From assembly GCF_014851585.1 (NCBI RefSeq), contig NZ_JACVAB010000001.1, positions 372,001 through 436,000 on the forward strand: 64,000 nucleotides of DNA, given 5' to 3'. The translations under genes and the position numbers were made by a program. Below, piece by piece: positions 35,390 to 45,938 of this stretch. This stretch comes from Agrobacterium sp. AGB01. Its GTDB lineage: Bacteria; Pseudomonadota; Alphaproteobacteria; Rhizobiales; Rhizobiaceae. The stretch's first letter is position 1, and each line of letters opens with the position of its first letter. The notes beneath the pieces are model-generated. The model had not been told where the DNA came from. It ran no database searches and saw nothing but the letters and a program-made list of their open reading frames with translations.

Positions 35390-36487
35390 CTAGACCCGCT
35401 TTTTCGCTGACCGTTGTGCAAAGACCCGATGAACGAGTTCTGCAACAGCCTTGTAAAAGGCTGGTGGAATCACACTATCTACCGAGACTTGCGCAAACAT
35501 GGAGCGAGCGAGTGGTGGGTCTTCAAAAACGGGAATTCCGTTCTTTTCTGCAATTTCACGTATTTTCAACGCGATAAGGTCTTGTCCCTTTGCCACAACA
35601 ACCGGAGCGTCGTTTTCATCGCGTACATAACGCAGGGCGACGGCATAGTGGGTCGGGTTTGCAATGACGAGGGTGGCGCGCGGCACATTGTTGATCATGC
35701 GGCGGCGAGCGCGGTCGCGCGCAATCGACCGCTGGCGTGACTTGACGATCGGGTCACCCTGGGTCTGTTTGTGTTCGTCCTTCACTTCCTGTTTGGTCAT
35801 GCGCAATTGCGAGAACCAGTGATGGCGCGTCCAGAAAAGGTCGACGGCAGCCAAAAGTGCGGTGCAGATCAAAATGACGATCATCATTTTTTTGACGATC
35901 GTAACAAGTCGCACAAAAATCGTTTGCGGGTCCGAGAACATCGCATCGATCAATTTATAGTACTCACCCCGCAACGCGAAGAACATGATGATCGAGACAA
36001 TCATGATCTTGAAGATCGATTTGCCGAACTCGACGAAACCGGGAACGCTGAATATGCGCTTGAAACCCTTCATCGGTGAAATGCGGGAGGCCTGTGGGCG
36101 CACACGCTCAAGCACGAAAGACGGCATATTCTGGAAGACTGACGATGAAATACCAAAGATGATGAACATCAACATCGCTGGCAGCAGCATATATGCGATG
36201 GCCAGACCCAAATGGGTAAACAGCGAAAACGCATCCGGCCGGTTCAGCAATTGCCATTGCTCCGGCTGGTCGAACAGATCCTTCAGGGTATCGCTAATAT
36301 GGGCCGTGCTGGTCGGCATGAAAAAGACGAGATACAGATAAAAAGCGAGCGCAGACGCAAAGAGCGGAATTTCACGCGAGACAGGCAAATTGCCTTTCTC
36401 GGCCGCATCACGAAGTTTTTTCTCCGTGGGGCTTTCTGTTTTACTTTCTTTATCCTGATCGTCTGACAAGACGTCGGTCCCCGACAT
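35390..36487 (-). CDS. flhB: Flagellar type III export apparatus protein FlhB
   Basis: A 365-aa inner-membrane component of the flagellar export gate that controls substrate specificity. Four membrane helices occupy about residues 40-215, and the cytoplasmic domain contains the autocleavage motif NPTH at 277-280 ([14 protein letters not shown]). The N-terminal [25 protein letters not shown] is typical. It is co-directional with fliG, 111 bp downstream of it, and followed by a 145-aa unknown. Confidence 0.96.
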   Translation of the reverse strand: MSGTDVLSDDQDKESKTESPTEKKLRDAAEKGNLPVSREIPLFASALAFYLYLVFFMPTSTAHISDTLKDLFDQPEQWQLLNRPDAFSLFTHLGLAIAYMLLPAMLMFIIFGISSSVFQNMPSFVLERVRPQASRISPMKGFKRIFSVPGFVEFGKSIFKIMIVSIIMFFALRGEYYKLIDAMFSDPQTIFVRLVTIVKKMMIVILICTALLAAVDLFWTRHHWFSQLRMTKQEVKDEHKQTQGDPIVKSRQRSIARDRARRRMINNVPRATLVIANPTHYAVALRYVRDENDAPVVVAKGQDLIALKIREIAEKNGIPVFEDPPLARSMFAQVSVDSVIPPAFYKAVAELVHRVFAQRSAKKRV

Positions 36488-36598
36488 AAAACAAACCCGC
36501 CAGAATGGCGGGATAGTCAGGTCAGGCTAGACTGTGGTGCGTTGCGGGGCAATAGCGCAAGCCTGCCCCGCCAGGGTTTTCAACCGCTGCTTTGGCAA

Positions 36599-37636
36599 TT
36601 ACGCCGCTGCGGCATTCGCATCTGCTTCCTTCAGCAGGATCTGACCGGAGCTTGCCAAACGAATTGCTTCCTGCGCAACAGCACGGCGAGCGATAGCAAC
36701 TTCGCGTGTGTTGAGCGTTGCAACCGGAACGGCCAGGTCGGATTCGATCATGCGGCGCTGGCGCGGGCTGATCGCCGAAAGGACACATTCCTTGATTTCG
36801 TTGGTCGCACCACGCAGAGCCATGGTGAGAACATCGCCGGAGACGTCGTTGAGCAGAAGGACGCGGCTGCGCTGTGGCATGACCAGCATGTCTTCGAACA
36901 GGAAGATCTTCGGCTTGACCTTGTTTGCGGATTCCTTGTTGAGGGTTTCCAGCGAACTCAGCAGCGTATCGACCTGTGGTTTTTCCAGTTCGTTCATGAG
37001 GTCTGCAACCTTCGCAGAACCACTTGCGTTTCTTTCCGCTTCAATCTCGGCAATCAGGGCCATAACGCGCTTCTCAATGATCTGCGCGGCGGCTGGGCTG
37101 ACGTCCTTCATGTTGACCGTACGGTTCATGATGTCGGCGCGCTGCTCATCCGGGATGGTCAACAACACCTTGGCACCGAAAGCGGACGGCAGCATAGAAA
37201 GAATGTATGCGATGGTCTGTGGGTGTTCCTTGGCGAGGAACTTGCCAATGAACTCGGGGCTGGCGTCCTGAAGCTGATCCCAGATCGATGCTTCATAAGC
37301 CTGGAAGGCAGTTCTACGTCCAAGCAGACCGTCAACCTCTTCTGGTGTCAGGCCTTCTTCGAGAATGCTTTCAATCGCTTTGGCGTTATCCATCAGGCCT
37401 GTGCCTTCAGTGAACAAATCCTCGAATTCGTTCACGATGGCAGCAAGCTCATCCGGCGGGATAACCCGTAGGGTCTGCGCAGATGCAATAATAAGCTGCA
37501 GTTCGGCCTGCGTAAAAAATTTAAGTAATTTGCCCGCCACACCTTTTCCCATGGCGAGCAGCACGGCGGCAGCTTTATCTGCCTGAGACAACGGTTTCCC
37601 TTCAATGGGGTTACCGAAATCTTCAAAGTCCATCAT
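36599..37636 (-). CDS. fliG: Flagellar motor switch protein FliG
   Basis: A 345-aa C-ring protein that couples MotA/B torque to the rotor. The N-terminal LSQADKAAAVLLAMGKGVAGKLL, the middle EHPQTIAYILSMLPSAFGAKVL (EHPQT motif) and the C-terminal charged torque helix region (FLFEDMLVMPQRSRVLLLNDVSGDVL) are present. The frame begins at 37657, but ATG 37636 is preceded by GAGAGGAAAG at proper spacing. It lies between fliN and flhB. Confidence 0.96.
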   Translation of the reverse strand: MMDFEDFGNPIEGKPLSQADKAAAVLLAMGKGVAGKLLKFFTQAELQLIIASAQTLRVIPPDELAAIVNEFEDLFTEGTGLMDNAKAIESILEEGLTPEEVDGLLGRRTAFQAYEASIWDQLQDASPEFIGKFLAKEHPQTIAYILSMLPSAFGAKVLLTIPDEQRADIMNRTVNMKDVSPAAAQIIEKRVMALIAEIEAERNASGSAKVADLMNELEKPQVDTLLSSLETLNKESANKVKPKIFLFEDMLVMPQRSRVLLLNDVSGDVLTMALRGATNEIKECVLSAISPRQRRMIESDLAVPVATLNTREVAIARRAVAQEAIRLASSGQILLKEADANAAAA

Positions 37637-37665
37637 GGTCTTTCCTCTCTGCCCCAAAACCGGGA

Positions 37666-38187
37666 TCAGGCTTTCTTGATGCTCATCACTTCAATGAGTT
37701 TAACACCAAAACGTGAGTCGTCATTCTCAAGAACAGTAATTTCACCGCGTGCAATGCGTCTGCCATTTACCATTATTTCAACTGGTTCGCCGATTTTGCG
37801 ATCCAGAGCAATTGTTGCGCCTTCTTCCAGGCCCATAAGACCGGAAACCAGCATGCGGCTTGTGCCGAGAACGATCTGAACATCGATTGGAATATCCATG
37901 ATCAGGTCGAGGTTGTCGGTGAGGCCGCTGCCGATCTGCATTGGCGCGCCAGCAGCTGGTGCTGCCGAGAAATCGTCCATGCCGAAGTCGTTGGTACCAC
38001 CGCCAAAGCTCATAGCATCGACGGTATCTGTAGCGGCCGTATCGGCAAAATCACCGAAATCGCCAAAGCCACCTTCTGCATCCGTTTTCAGGACACCGCG
38101 CAGGTCGCCAATCGCCTGATCCAGTTCGGCAGGTTCGCCGATGGAAAGCGCGTCATCTTCAGTCAAAGGTGTTTTCTTCGTAGCCAT
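37666..38187 (-). CDS. fliN: Flagellar motor switch protein FliN
   Basis: A 173-aa protein with a C-terminal FliN/SpoA domain (about residues 90-170: [75 protein letters not shown]). The acidic N-terminal extension is longer than in E. coli, as in other rhizobia. It forms the C-ring base with FliM. Confidence 0.96.
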   Translation of the reverse strand: MATKKTPLTEDDALSIGEPAELDQAIGDLRGVLKTDAEGGFGDFGDFADTAATDTVDAMSFGGGTNDFGMDDFSAAPAAGAPMQIGSGLTDNLDLIMDIPIDVQIVLGTSRMLVSGLMGLEEGATIALDRKIGEPVEIMVNGRRIARGEITVLENDDSRFGVKLIEVMSIKKA

Positions 38188-38251
38188 GCCGTAATTATTC
38201 CTTTTGAAACTTGCGTCAAACTGCCTTCGCTCAATTTGAGCACGACAAGAT

Positions 38252-39199
38252 TTAACCCATCAGATGTCTCAATATCTCATCATCTGTGCTGACGTTGTTT
38301 TTCACGCGAACCATGTAGCGGTCTCCCGCCTTTCCAAACTCGCAATTGTAGATGTCGCTGCCATTGGCGCTGACCTCGACGGTGATATCGTCGCGGCTGA
38401 TATCCCGGAACGGAACCACATCACCTTCCGTCAGGCGAGCAAGGTTGCGCAGGGTCATCTTCTGAAGGCGAATACGCGCCTCAAGTGTAACCTGCGAACG
38501 TTTGACCTGTTCCTTGATCAGAGCAACCCATTCCTCGTGCTTCTTGATGGCACTTGCCGATGCCTTTGGCGCAACGATCTGCGTCTTGAGCATGACGCGT
38601 TGCGGGATCACCAGCGCAAATTCCGAGGAAACCTTACCAAGATCCACCTTCAAGCGAATCAGTACACCGTACTGACCGGTGATTTGTTCATCGAAACCGC
38701 TTTTGCCCTTCGAATTGTAGGGCGGGTCAATCGCGGCTTCAAAACCGCCCGGTGCGTTGACGCCAGAACGAAGAACGCCGGCCATGCGGCCAATGACGAG
38801 AGCTGCAAGATCAAGCTCGATCTGCGACAGCGAGCGCACTTCCGGTTCGGAAATCGTCTCTGGCAGCGCGCCAAGCATACGTTCCATCAAAGTCATGATG
38901 AATGCATTGCCACAGGCCAGAATGAAGTTGGGAGACCAATTACGCAATGAGCAATCGGCCACCGCGAATTCAGGACCGATGCCGCGAACGAGATCGGTCA
39001 TCAGGCCGGATTGGCAGCCGATATAATCGACCTCAATGGGGATGCCGGTTTCGCTGTGGAACATGTCCGGCAGAAACTCGCTGTAGAGATGCCCGACATC
39101 GGCGCCGATCTTGAGGATCGTCTTTTGGTCGCCAAGCCCACCTGTGAGCTTGGCAAGAAGTGCGTGGTCCATTGCGGGAGCTGTGTCTGGTGTCGTCAT
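38252..39199 (-). CDS. fliM: Flagellar motor switch protein FliM
   Basis: A 315-aa C-ring protein: a middle CheC-like domain and a C-terminal SpoA domain (about 235-310). The N-terminus ([20 protein letters not shown]) lacks the usual LSQxEIDALL CheY-binding peptide, a divergence reported among rhizobial FliM. These motors slow rather than reverse. It is 6 bp downstream of motA and 64 bp upstream of fliN. Confidence 0.93.
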   Translation of the reverse strand: MTTPDTAPAMDHALLAKLTGGLGDQKTILKIGADVGHLYSEFLPDMFHSETGIPIEVDYIGCQSGLMTDLVRGIGPEFAVADCSLRNWSPNFILACGNAFIMTLMERMLGALPETISEPEVRSLSQIELDLAALVIGRMAGVLRSGVNAPGGFEAAIDPPYNSKGKSGFDEQITGQYGVLIRLKVDLGKVSSEFALVIPQRVMLKTQIVAPKASASAIKKHEEWVALIKEQVKRSQVTLEARIRLQKMTLRNLARLTEGDVVPFRDISRDDITVEVSANGSDIYNCEFGKAGDRYMVRVKNNVSTDDEILRHLMG

Positions 39200-39205
39200 G
39201 ATTTA

Positions 39206-40078
39206 TCAAGCCGCCTTGTTTTCGCCGCCAGGGTTCATCATTTCCTGCTCCACGGCGTCGATCGACGGGCGCTCGTAGTTGGAAATGGTCTTACGGCCAT
39301 ATTCGAGAGCAACCTGCGGCACCGAACCATTCATGTAGGCAATCAGGGTCTGCTTGACGATGATATAGAGACGGTGCTGCTTGGTACGAACGATCTTGAC
39401 CTGCGCTGCAAGCGGGTTGGCAATCGAGTAAGACAGGATGATCCCGAGCATGGTGCCCACGAGCGCCGCACCGATAAGTCCACCGAGAACCGCAGGTGAC
39501 TCGTTGATCTTGCCCATCGCCTTGATAACGCCGAGAACCGCGGCAACGATACCAATAGCAGGGAATGAATCGCCCATCGCCGTGATCGAGTGATAAGGCT
39601 TCAGCTTGTCGTGAAGAATGGTGTCGATTTCTTCATCCATCAGCGCCTCGATCTCGTGTGAGCGGGCATTGCCGATGATGATGAGGCGGACGTAATCACA
39701 GATGAATGCAGTCAGTTCCTTGTTCTTCAGAACGGAAGGAGCTGTCTGGAAAATGCTCGATTCAGCCGGGTTGTCGATATGCGCTTCGATTTCGTTTCTG
39801 GACTTCGTGCGCAGGTCGCGCATCAGAGAGTAAAGAACGCCGAGAACATCGAGGTAATCGCGCTCCTTTGGAACGGAATGTTTGAAGGCTTCACCCAGCG
39901 CCTTGCCTGAATCTTTTACCACCTTCATGGGGTTAGCCATGATGAAGCCACCGAGACCGGCACCCCCGATGATGACAAGCTCAAACGGCTGAACGAGAAC
40001 GTCCAAGTGGCCGCCCATAGCCATGTAGCCGCCAATAACGCAGCCGAAGGTGATGATTAACCCGATAATGATATTCAT
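39206..40078 (-). CDS. motA: Flagellar motor stator protein MotA
   Basis: A 290-aa stator subunit with four membrane helices. [22 protein letters not shown] starts helix 1, and the helix 3/4 region [43 protein letters not shown] is diagnostic. With MotB (not in the window) it forms the proton channel. The open frame runs to 40264, but ATG 40078 begins the MotA fold exactly. It heads the leftward flagellar unit and is divergent from the DUF1217 gene across 179 bp. Confidence 0.95.
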   Translation of the reverse strand: MNIIIGLIITFGCVIGGYMAMGGHLDVLVQPFELVIIGGAGLGGFIMANPMKVVKDSGKALGEAFKHSVPKERDYLDVLGVLYSLMRDLRTKSRNEIEAHIDNPAESSIFQTAPSVLKNKELTAFICDYVRLIIIGNARSHEIEALMDEEIDTILHDKLKPYHSITAMGDSFPAIGIVAAVLGVIKAMGKINESPAVLGGLIGAALVGTMLGIILSYSIANPLAAQVKIVRTKQHRLYIIVKQTLIAYMNGSVPQVALEYGRKTISNYERPSIDAVEQEMMNPGGENKAA

Positions 40079-40257
40079 TGAACACTCGCACCTGACCGTT
40101 GTCTCGTGGCGGAGTTGTAGAAAATGTGGCTTGCGTGAACCTGTAGGATAGCCGCGGAAAATACATTCAGAACAAACAGTTTCGCGCAAGCAATGACCGT
40201 CATCATCCTGTCGAGGCACATCCGTGCGCAACAGGATTCGGCAACGGCGGACATAGC

Positions 40258-41037
40258 GTGACAACGACCTATACCAGTTATCGGCTTATCAGCCAGGATA
40301 TCGGCAAGTCTCTTGATCGTATATCGAAGCAACCGGATGTTGCGCGGGAGACGGAATATTACCTTTCCAAGATCGGCTCGATCAAATCCATCGACGCTTT
40401 CATGGAAGATTCAAGGCTTTATAATTACGCGCTGAAAGCGCACGGCCTTGAAGACATGGCTTACGCGAAAGCCTTTATTCGCAAGGTGTTGACGGAAGGT
40501 GTCACCAAGGATGACGCCTTTGCCAACAAGCTGTCGGATACCCGCTATAAGGAACTGGCAACCTCTTTGAACTTTGCCGCTTACGGTGAAGCTGCGACGT
40601 CTTTCGACCGCGCGCAAAAGGATGTTGTTGCTCAATACACCCGTCAGACGCTTGAGCAAGAAGCCGGCTCCGACAATACCGGTGTGCGTCTGGCGCTCTA
40701 TTTCGAACGCATGGCACCATCCATCACGTCAGGCATGGGCATTATTGCCGACGACGCGATGTCGCAGGTTTTCCGCACCACATTCCAACTTCCGGCAGAA
40801 TTTGCCGGCACCGACATCGACAAGCAGGCAGCGCTGGTCGAAAAAGCCATCAAGATGGAGGATCTGCAGGATCCGGTCAAAGTCGGCAAGCTGCTCGAGC
40901 GTTTCACGATCATGTGGGAGATGGAAAACCCCTCACAGGTCAATACCTCAACGACCATTCTTGGTTCGTCCGCCGGTTTTGGAATTTCTTCCGACCTTCT
41001 TCTTTCAATCAACACCCTGAAACTCGGAGGCAAATGA
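40258..41037 (+). CDS. DUF1217-domain protein of the flagellar cluster
   Basis: A 259-aa soluble protein with two DUF1217 repeats (motifs [92 protein letters not shown]). It begins with GTG and is 1 bp upstream of flgF. It is a known but functionally undefined neighbour of flgF in rhizobia. A role in rod assembly or export is inferred from position. Confidence 0.8.
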   Translation: MTTTYTSYRLISQDIGKSLDRISKQPDVARETEYYLSKIGSIKSIDAFMEDSRLYNYALKAHGLEDMAYAKAFIRKVLTEGVTKDDAFANKLSDTRYKELATSLNFAAYGEAATSFDRAQKDVVAQYTRQTLEQEAGSDNTGVRLALYFERMAPSITSGMGIIADDAMSQVFRTTFQLPAEFAGTDIDKQAALVEKAIKMEDLQDPVKVGKLLERFTIMWEMENPSQVNTSTTILGSSAGFGISSDLLLSINTLKLGGK

Positions 41038-41038
41038 T

Positions 41039-41773
41039 ATGCAGTCCGGACTGTATGTGGCCCTGTCGTCACAGATGGCGCTTGAGCGTCGTATCACCAC
41101 CATCGCTGACAACATGGCGAACATCAACACCGCTGGCTACCGCGCAACGGAAGTCAAGTTTGACGAGGTGCTGAGCAAGACCCGCAACGACATGAATGCA
41201 AAAGTTGCCTTCGTGTCGCAAGGTAACGATTACCTTTCCACACGCAGTGGTTCACTCGACAGAACCGGCAACCCGCTTGATGTGGCCGTAAAGGGCGATG
41301 CTTGGCTTTCAATCGACACGCCGAATGGTCAGGTTCTGACCCGTGACGGTCGTCTGACCATCCGTGAAGATGGTATTCTGGTGTCGACGAATGGATACCC
41401 TGTATTGGATGCCGGCGGTGGCCAGATCGAACTCAACCGCGCTGGTGGTGAGATCAAGATCGGCGCCGACGGTGCGATTGTTCAGGATGACCGCCAGATT
41501 GCTCTGATGGGCCTTTACACCGCTGATATCTCGCAAGGTTATCTGCGCCATGACAACAGTGGTATCACCACCGTGGCCGCGCCGCAGCCGGTTGTGAACC
41601 GCAGTGATGCCGGCATCATGCAGGGTTACACCGAGCAATCGAACGTCAACGGTATCTCTGAAATGATGCAGCTCATTCAGGTCAATCGGGCCTTCGACAG
41701 CATCTCCTCCGTAATGCGCGAAACCGAATCCACATTCGGTGAAGCAATCAAGACACTCGGCGGTAGCCGTTAA
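41039..41773 (+). CDS. flgF: Flagellar basal-body rod protein FlgF
   Basis: A 244-aa proximal rod subunit. It starts SGLYVALSSQMALERRITTIADNMANINTAGYRATEVKFDEVL, the rod/hook N-terminal signature with NxANxxTxGY. It ends in the coiled-coil tail MMQLIQVNRAFDSISSVMRETESTFGEAIKTLGG. A CGGAGG ribosome-binding site overlaps the end of the DUF1217 gene. Confidence 0.94.
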   Translation: MQSGLYVALSSQMALERRITTIADNMANINTAGYRATEVKFDEVLSKTRNDMNAKVAFVSQGNDYLSTRSGSLDRTGNPLDVAVKGDAWLSIDTPNGQVLTRDGRLTIREDGILVSTNGYPVLDAGGGQIELNRAGGEIKIGADGAIVQDDRQIALMGLYTADISQGYLRHDNSGITTVAAPQPVVNRSDAGIMQGYTEQSNVNGISEMMQLIQVNRAFDSISSVMRETESTFGEAIKTLGGSR

Positions 41774-41784
41774 GGATCAAGGCC

Positions 41785-43194
41785 ATGATGGCTGACGCAG
41801 GTTCCCCTTCCAAACCGTCGACCTCCAAGCTGGCACAACTTGCCAGCCTGGTGGAACGTTATGCCGACCCCGAAGTTGCCGTTGCACATGGTGGGCGGGT
41901 GACGGCTATTGCGGCTGGCCATTACACGGTGTCCGGGTTGTCCCGGCACGTGCGTTTGGGGGAATTCGTCGCCCATCGCAGCGAAACCGGCATTCATCTC
42001 GGTGAGGTCGTTCGCGTTGAGTCCGATCTGATCTTTGTGTGCCCCATCGAACCGGGTGAACCGATCGGCATTGACGATACGGTCATCTACAAGGGGGCAT
42101 TCCGCGTGGCGCCCGAGAACAGCTGGTGCGGCCGTACGATCAATGCTCTGGGCGACCCGATCGATGGATTGGGTCCATTGTCATCAGGCACGGATCGGCG
42201 TTCTATTTCCAACACCGCCCCGCCGTCGATGACCCGTAGCCGTGTGGAAAAAGCCTTCAAGACCGGTGTGCGCGCCATCGATATTTTCTCACCGCTGTGT
42301 CTTGGTCAGCGCCTTGGCATTTTCGCGGGCTCCGGTGTCGGTAAGTCCACCCTGCTGTCGATGCTGGCGAAAGCCGATGCCTTTGACAAGGTTGTGATTG
42401 CGCTCGTCGGCGAGCGCGGACGCGAAGTGCGAGAATTCATTGAAGATACACTTGGCGAGAACATGGCCAAGTCGATCGCCGTCGTTGCGACCAGTGACGA
42501 AAGCCCGATGTTGCGCAAGATGGCACCGCTGTCTGCCGTGACCATTGCCGAACATTTCCGCGATCAGGGTGATAACGTGCTCTTGATCATCGACAGTGTG
42601 ACCCGTTTTGCCCATGCCATCCGTGAAGTCGCGGTTGCTTCGGGTGAATTGCCGGTGGCACGTGGTTATCCCGCGTCTGTTTTCACCGAACTTCCGAAAT
42701 TGCTGGAGCGGGCAGGGCCGGGCGTCGAAGGCACCGGTACCATCACCGCAATCATTTCTATTCTGGTCGATGGTGACAACCATAACGACCCGATTGCCGA
42801 CTCGACCCGCGGTATTCTTGACGGACATATCGTGCTGGAGCGCAGTCTGGCCGAAGAAGGCCGCTACCCGCCAATCAACCCGCTGGCTTCGATTTCGCGT
42901 CTTGCCAAAAAGGCATGGACACCAGACCAGGAAACGCTGGTTTCACGCCTCAAAGCACTGGTGCACCGCTTCGAGGAAACCCGCGATTTGAGATTGATCG
43001 GTGGCTATCGACCCGGCACGGACCCTGATCTCGATATGGCGATCAAGCAGGTGCCGATCATTTACGATGTTTTGAAACAGACGCCGTCAGAACCGCCAGC
43101 CGCAGATGCCTATGCCGACCTTGCGATTGCCTTGCGCAACGCAATTACCGGCAATGCGCCGCAGCAGGCAAATAATCAAAGACCAAGAGGATAA
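41785..43194 (+). CDS. fliI: Flagellum-specific ATPase FliI
   Basis: A 469-aa F1-beta-like ATPase that drives flagellar export. Walker A is GSGVGKST at residues 182-189. Walker B is LLIIDSVTRFAHAIREVA, and the catalytic glutamate region is GERGREVREFIEDTL. The HLGEVVRVE beta-barrel and C-terminal EETRDLRLIGGYRPGTDPDLDMAI are family features. It starts 11 bp after flgF and ends 2 bp before the next gene. Confidence 0.96.
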   Translation: MMADAGSPSKPSTSKLAQLASLVERYADPEVAVAHGGRVTAIAAGHYTVSGLSRHVRLGEFVAHRSETGIHLGEVVRVESDLIFVCPIEPGEPIGIDDTVIYKGAFRVAPENSWCGRTINALGDPIDGLGPLSSGTDRRSISNTAPPSMTRSRVEKAFKTGVRAIDIFSPLCLGQRLGIFAGSGVGKSTLLSMLAKADAFDKVVIALVGERGREVREFIEDTLGENMAKSIAVVATSDESPMLRKMAPLSAVTIAEHFRDQGDNVLLIIDSVTRFAHAIREVAVASGELPVARGYPASVFTELPKLLERAGPGVEGTGTITAIISILVDGDNHNDPIADSTRGILDGHIVLERSLAEEGRYPPINPLASISRLAKKAWTPDQETLVSRLKALVHRFEETRDLRLIGGYRPGTDPDLDMAIKQVPIIYDVLKQTPSEPPAADAYADLAIALRNAITGNAPQQANNQRPRG

Positions 43195-43196
43195 CC

Positions 43197-43766
43197 ATGC
43201 TCGACAAGCAACAAGAAGAACGTATCGAGATGGACAAGAAGGTAAAGGCATCGATTACCAGCACCGATCGCATTCTGGCGACCTGTGGTGTGACGCTTGC
43301 CGCGGCCGCTGCGTTTTTCCCATGGTACGTTTTTTTCAATGAAGACAAATTTGGCGTCACGACGCCGAACTTCGACATGACCCGTGACCTTCCTCACACC
43401 GGTCCAAAAGAAGTTTTCAGCGTTTCGCCATTGGCCATGGTCAACCGCAACAAGGATGACCGTCCGGATATTCCACCGTTGCCGTTTGATCCACTGACCA
43501 CGGCGACAGTGTCGGATTCCGGCAAGGAGCGGCAGAACAACATCGCAGCACGTGAGGAGCAACCGTTCCCTGGCCACGGTTCCAACTACCGCCTGCTACA
43601 CGTTGCTAACGGTCGTGCGCTTATCGAAGATAGTGCTGGCATGTACATGGTCAAGGTTGGTTCTGTCCTGCCCGACAATACCAAGCTGGCAAAGATCGAG
43701 CAGCGGGACGGCCGCTGGGTCATCGTGACCTCGAATGGCGAGATATACGAGAACGAAAGTCACTGA
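43197..43766 (+). CDS. Single-pass membrane protein of unknown function in the flagellar operon
   Basis: A 189-aa protein. A charged cytoplasmic N-terminus (DKQQEERIEMDKKVKASI) precedes one membrane helix at about 28-47, a Pro-rich linker, and a C-terminal globular part (NYRLLHVANGRALIEDSAGMYMVKVGSVLPDNTKLAKIEQRDGRWVIVTSNGEI). It follows fliI by 2 bp and ends just before a terminator. I do not recognise a family. Position suggests a role in export or basal-body assembly. Confidence 0.65.
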   Translation: MLDKQQEERIEMDKKVKASITSTDRILATCGVTLAAAAAFFPWYVFFNEDKFGVTTPNFDMTRDLPHTGPKEVFSVSPLAMVNRNKDDRPDIPPLPFDPLTTATVSDSGKERQNNIAAREEQPFPGHGSNYRLLHVANGRALIEDSAGMYMVKVGSVLPDNTKLAKIEQRDGRWVIVTSNGEIYENESH

Positions 43767-43800
43767 TCACAATTCTGGAGACCCTATAATCTCCAACGGA

Positions 43801-43838
43801 TACAGGCGCGGCTGACAAGCTGCGCCTGTTGTGTTTTG
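43801..43838 (+). terminator. Internal terminator splitting the rightward flagellar cluster
   Basis: Stem ACAGGCGC...GCGCCTGT, with an inner GCT/AGC pair, followed by TGTGTTTT. It lies after the 189-aa protein gene and before flgB, so flgB onward needs its own promoter in 43839-43953. Confidence 0.7.
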
Positions 43839-43953
43839 GCAACCCCAATCGCAAAGGCGTGAGATTTGCCATAACCGCTGTCGCAACGGATTTCCCGTAA
43901 GTCTGACGCAAGATTAGCAGCATAGGTTTTGACCATAAAATATGGAGAAATCT

Positions 43954-44346
43954 ATGGAACCGATTCAACTGTTCGATCTGGCATCCCGTCAAGCGGAATG
44001 GCTCAGCATTCGTCAGGAGGTCGTGGCGACCAACATCGCCAATGCCAACACTCCTAAATACCAAGGCAAGGACGTCAGTCCTTTCGAAGCAGTCATGCAG
44101 TCGACCGGAACCACAATGGGAATGGCCAAGACGCATGCTGCGCACTTCGGCTCAAGTACGCTGAGCGACAATATCGAGGTTCGCAATTCCAAGGTGAACA
44201 ACGAAATCGGCGTTCAAGAGTCCGGAAACACGATCGCTCTTGCGGAAGAAATGACGAAAACCGGTGAAATCAAGCGCCAGTACGAACTCAACGCCAATCT
44301 GGTGAAGACGTTCCATCGCATGATGCTGATGACTGTGAAGAGGTAA
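43954..44346 (+). CDS. flgB: Flagellar basal-body rod protein FlgB
   Basis: A 130-aa proximal rod protein: [45 protein letters not shown] is the rod N-terminus, and the C-terminal [28 protein letters not shown] is the partner helix. An ATG at 43942 exists, but the GGAG within it serves the ATG at 43954 with a 7-bp spacer. First gene of the flgBC-fliE-flgG unit. Confidence 0.93.
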   Translation: MEPIQLFDLASRQAEWLSIRQEVVATNIANANTPKYQGKDVSPFEAVMQSTGTTMGMAKTHAAHFGSSTLSDNIEVRNSKVNNEIGVQESGNTIALAEEMTKTGEIKRQYELNANLVKTFHRMMLMTVKR

Positions 44347-44351
44347 AGAAC

Positions 44352-44771
44352 ATGGATCCTTTAAGCGCTGCCAGCAAGATCGCAGGAAGCGGTCTGGAAG
44401 TTCAGTCCACCCGCCTGCGTATCGTTTCGGAAAACATCGCCAACGCGCGTTCGACCGGCGACACTCCGGGTGCTGACCCTTATCGCCGCAAGACGGTGAC
44501 ATTCGGGACCGAGCTGGACCGCGCTTCGGGCGTTGAACGCGTTACCGTGAAGAAGCTCGGCGAGGATCGTGGCAAGTACATCGAGGAATACGATCCCGGC
44601 AGCCCTGCGGCAGACGCCAACGGCATCGTCAAAATGCCAAACGTCAACATCCTCATCGAAATGGCCGACATGCGCGAAGCAAACCGCAGCTATGACGCCA
44701 ACCTGCAAATGATCAAACAAACGCGTGAACTCGTCAGCGCGACGATTGACCTTCTGAAAGCTTCGCAATGA
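44352..44771 (+). CDS. flgC: Flagellar basal-body rod protein FlgC
   Basis: A 139-aa proximal rod protein: [49 protein letters not shown] and the C-terminal [37 protein letters not shown]. Its last 4 bp (ATGA) overlap fliE. Confidence 0.95.
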   Translation: MDPLSAASKIAGSGLEVQSTRLRIVSENIANARSTGDTPGADPYRRKTVTFGTELDRASGVERVTVKKLGEDRGKYIEEYDPGSPAADANGIVKMPNVNILIEMADMREANRSYDANLQMIKQTRELVSATIDLLKASQ

Positions 44772-45106
44772 TCGATAAAATTAATCAATTAAGCTCTCTT
44801 TCGCTGACGCGTGATCTTGACGGTATTTCGTCCGTCTCGACCGATCTGACCGGTGCAACGCGTGAAAAGACCCCTGGCGAACAGACCAGCATGAGCTTTG
44901 CCAGCGTGCTGGGCAACATGTCTGTCGACGCGATGAACAACCTCAAGAAGGCCGAAGTGGCCTCTTTTGAAGGTATTCAGGGCAAAGCCAACACACGTGA
45001 AGTCGTCGATGCGGTTTTGAGTGCCGAGCAGTCCCTCCAGACTGCCATTGCGCTGCGTGACAAGATCGTCAGCGCATATCTCGAAGTATCGAAGATGCAG
45101 ATTTAG
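44768..45106 (+). CDS. fliE: Flagellar hook-basal body complex protein FliE
   Basis: A 112-aa MS-ring/rod junction protein: the C-terminal [61 protein letters not shown] is the FliE domain. It overlaps flgC by 4 bp. Confidence 0.94.
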   Translation: MIDKINQLSSLSLTRDLDGISSVSTDLTGATREKTPGEQTSMSFASVLGNMSVDAMNNLKKAEVASFEGIQGKANTREVVDAVLSAEQSLQTAIALRDKIVSAYLEVSKMQI

Positions 45107-45127
45107 CACCATTAAGGACACGTAGAC

Positions 45128-45916
45128 ATGAGAGCACTTGCTATCGCCGCGACCGGTATGGATGCGCAGCAGACAAACCTTGAAGTTATCGCGAACAACA
45201 TCGCCAACATCAACACGACCGGTTACAAGCGCGCCCGCGCCGAGTTTACCGATCTTCTCTACCAGACAGAGCGTGCGCAGGGTGTGGCCAACCGTGCCAA
45301 CCAGGCTATCGTGCCTGAAGGCGCCAACATCGGTCTCGGTGTACAGACCTCCGCGGTTCGTAACATTCACACACAGGGTAACTTCATCGAAACAGGTAAC
45401 GATCTCGATGTGGCTCTGGTTGGTCGCGGCTGGTTTCAGATTGAAGCTGCTGACGGTTCGACGCTGTATTCACGCGCTGGCGCCTTCAACAAGAACGCTG
45501 ACGGCCAGCTCGTTACCATTGATGGTTACAACGTTATCCCGAACATCATCATTCCGATCGATGCAACGGAAACCGTGATCAGCCGTACCGGTCAGGTTAC
45601 GGTTCGCCTGGGTAACGCCACCGAATTCACCGAAGTTGGCCAGCTACAGATTGCGAACTTCGTCAATGAAGCCGGTCTGAAGCCGCTCGGCGACAACCTG
45701 TTTGCTCAGACACCGGCATCCGGTGATGCGATCGTCGGCGTGCCGGAAGATCCAGGCTACGGCTACATCAAGCAGAACTACCTCGAAGGTTCCAACGTCG
45801 ATCCGGTCAAGGAAATCACTGACCTGATCACGGCTCAGCGTGCCTACGAAATGAACTCCAAGGTTATCACCACCGCAGACGAAATGGCCTCGGTGGTCAG
45901 TAAGAACCTGAAGTAA
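45128..45916 (+). CDS. flgG: Flagellar distal rod protein FlgG
   Basis: A 262-aa distal rod subunit: [45 protein letters not shown] (rod signature), the [10 protein letters not shown]-like segment [30 protein letters not shown] and the C-terminal [25 protein letters not shown]. It sits 21 bp after fliE. Confidence 0.96.
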   Translation: MRALAIAATGMDAQQTNLEVIANNIANINTTGYKRARAEFTDLLYQTERAQGVANRANQAIVPEGANIGLGVQTSAVRNIHTQGNFIETGNDLDVALVGRGWFQIEAADGSTLYSRAGAFNKNADGQLVTIDGYNVIPNIIIPIDATETVISRTGQVTVRLGNATEFTEVGQLQIANFVNEAGLKPLGDNLFAQTPASGDAIVGVPEDPGYGYIKQNYLEGSNVDPVKEITDLITAQRAYEMNSKVITTADEMASVVSKNLK

Positions 45917-45938
45917 AAACGGGAAAGGATGGGCGAAC

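Noticed and set aside
36542-37471. 309-codon plus-strand ORF opposite fliG
   Set aside because: Shadow of fliG, no supporting motif.
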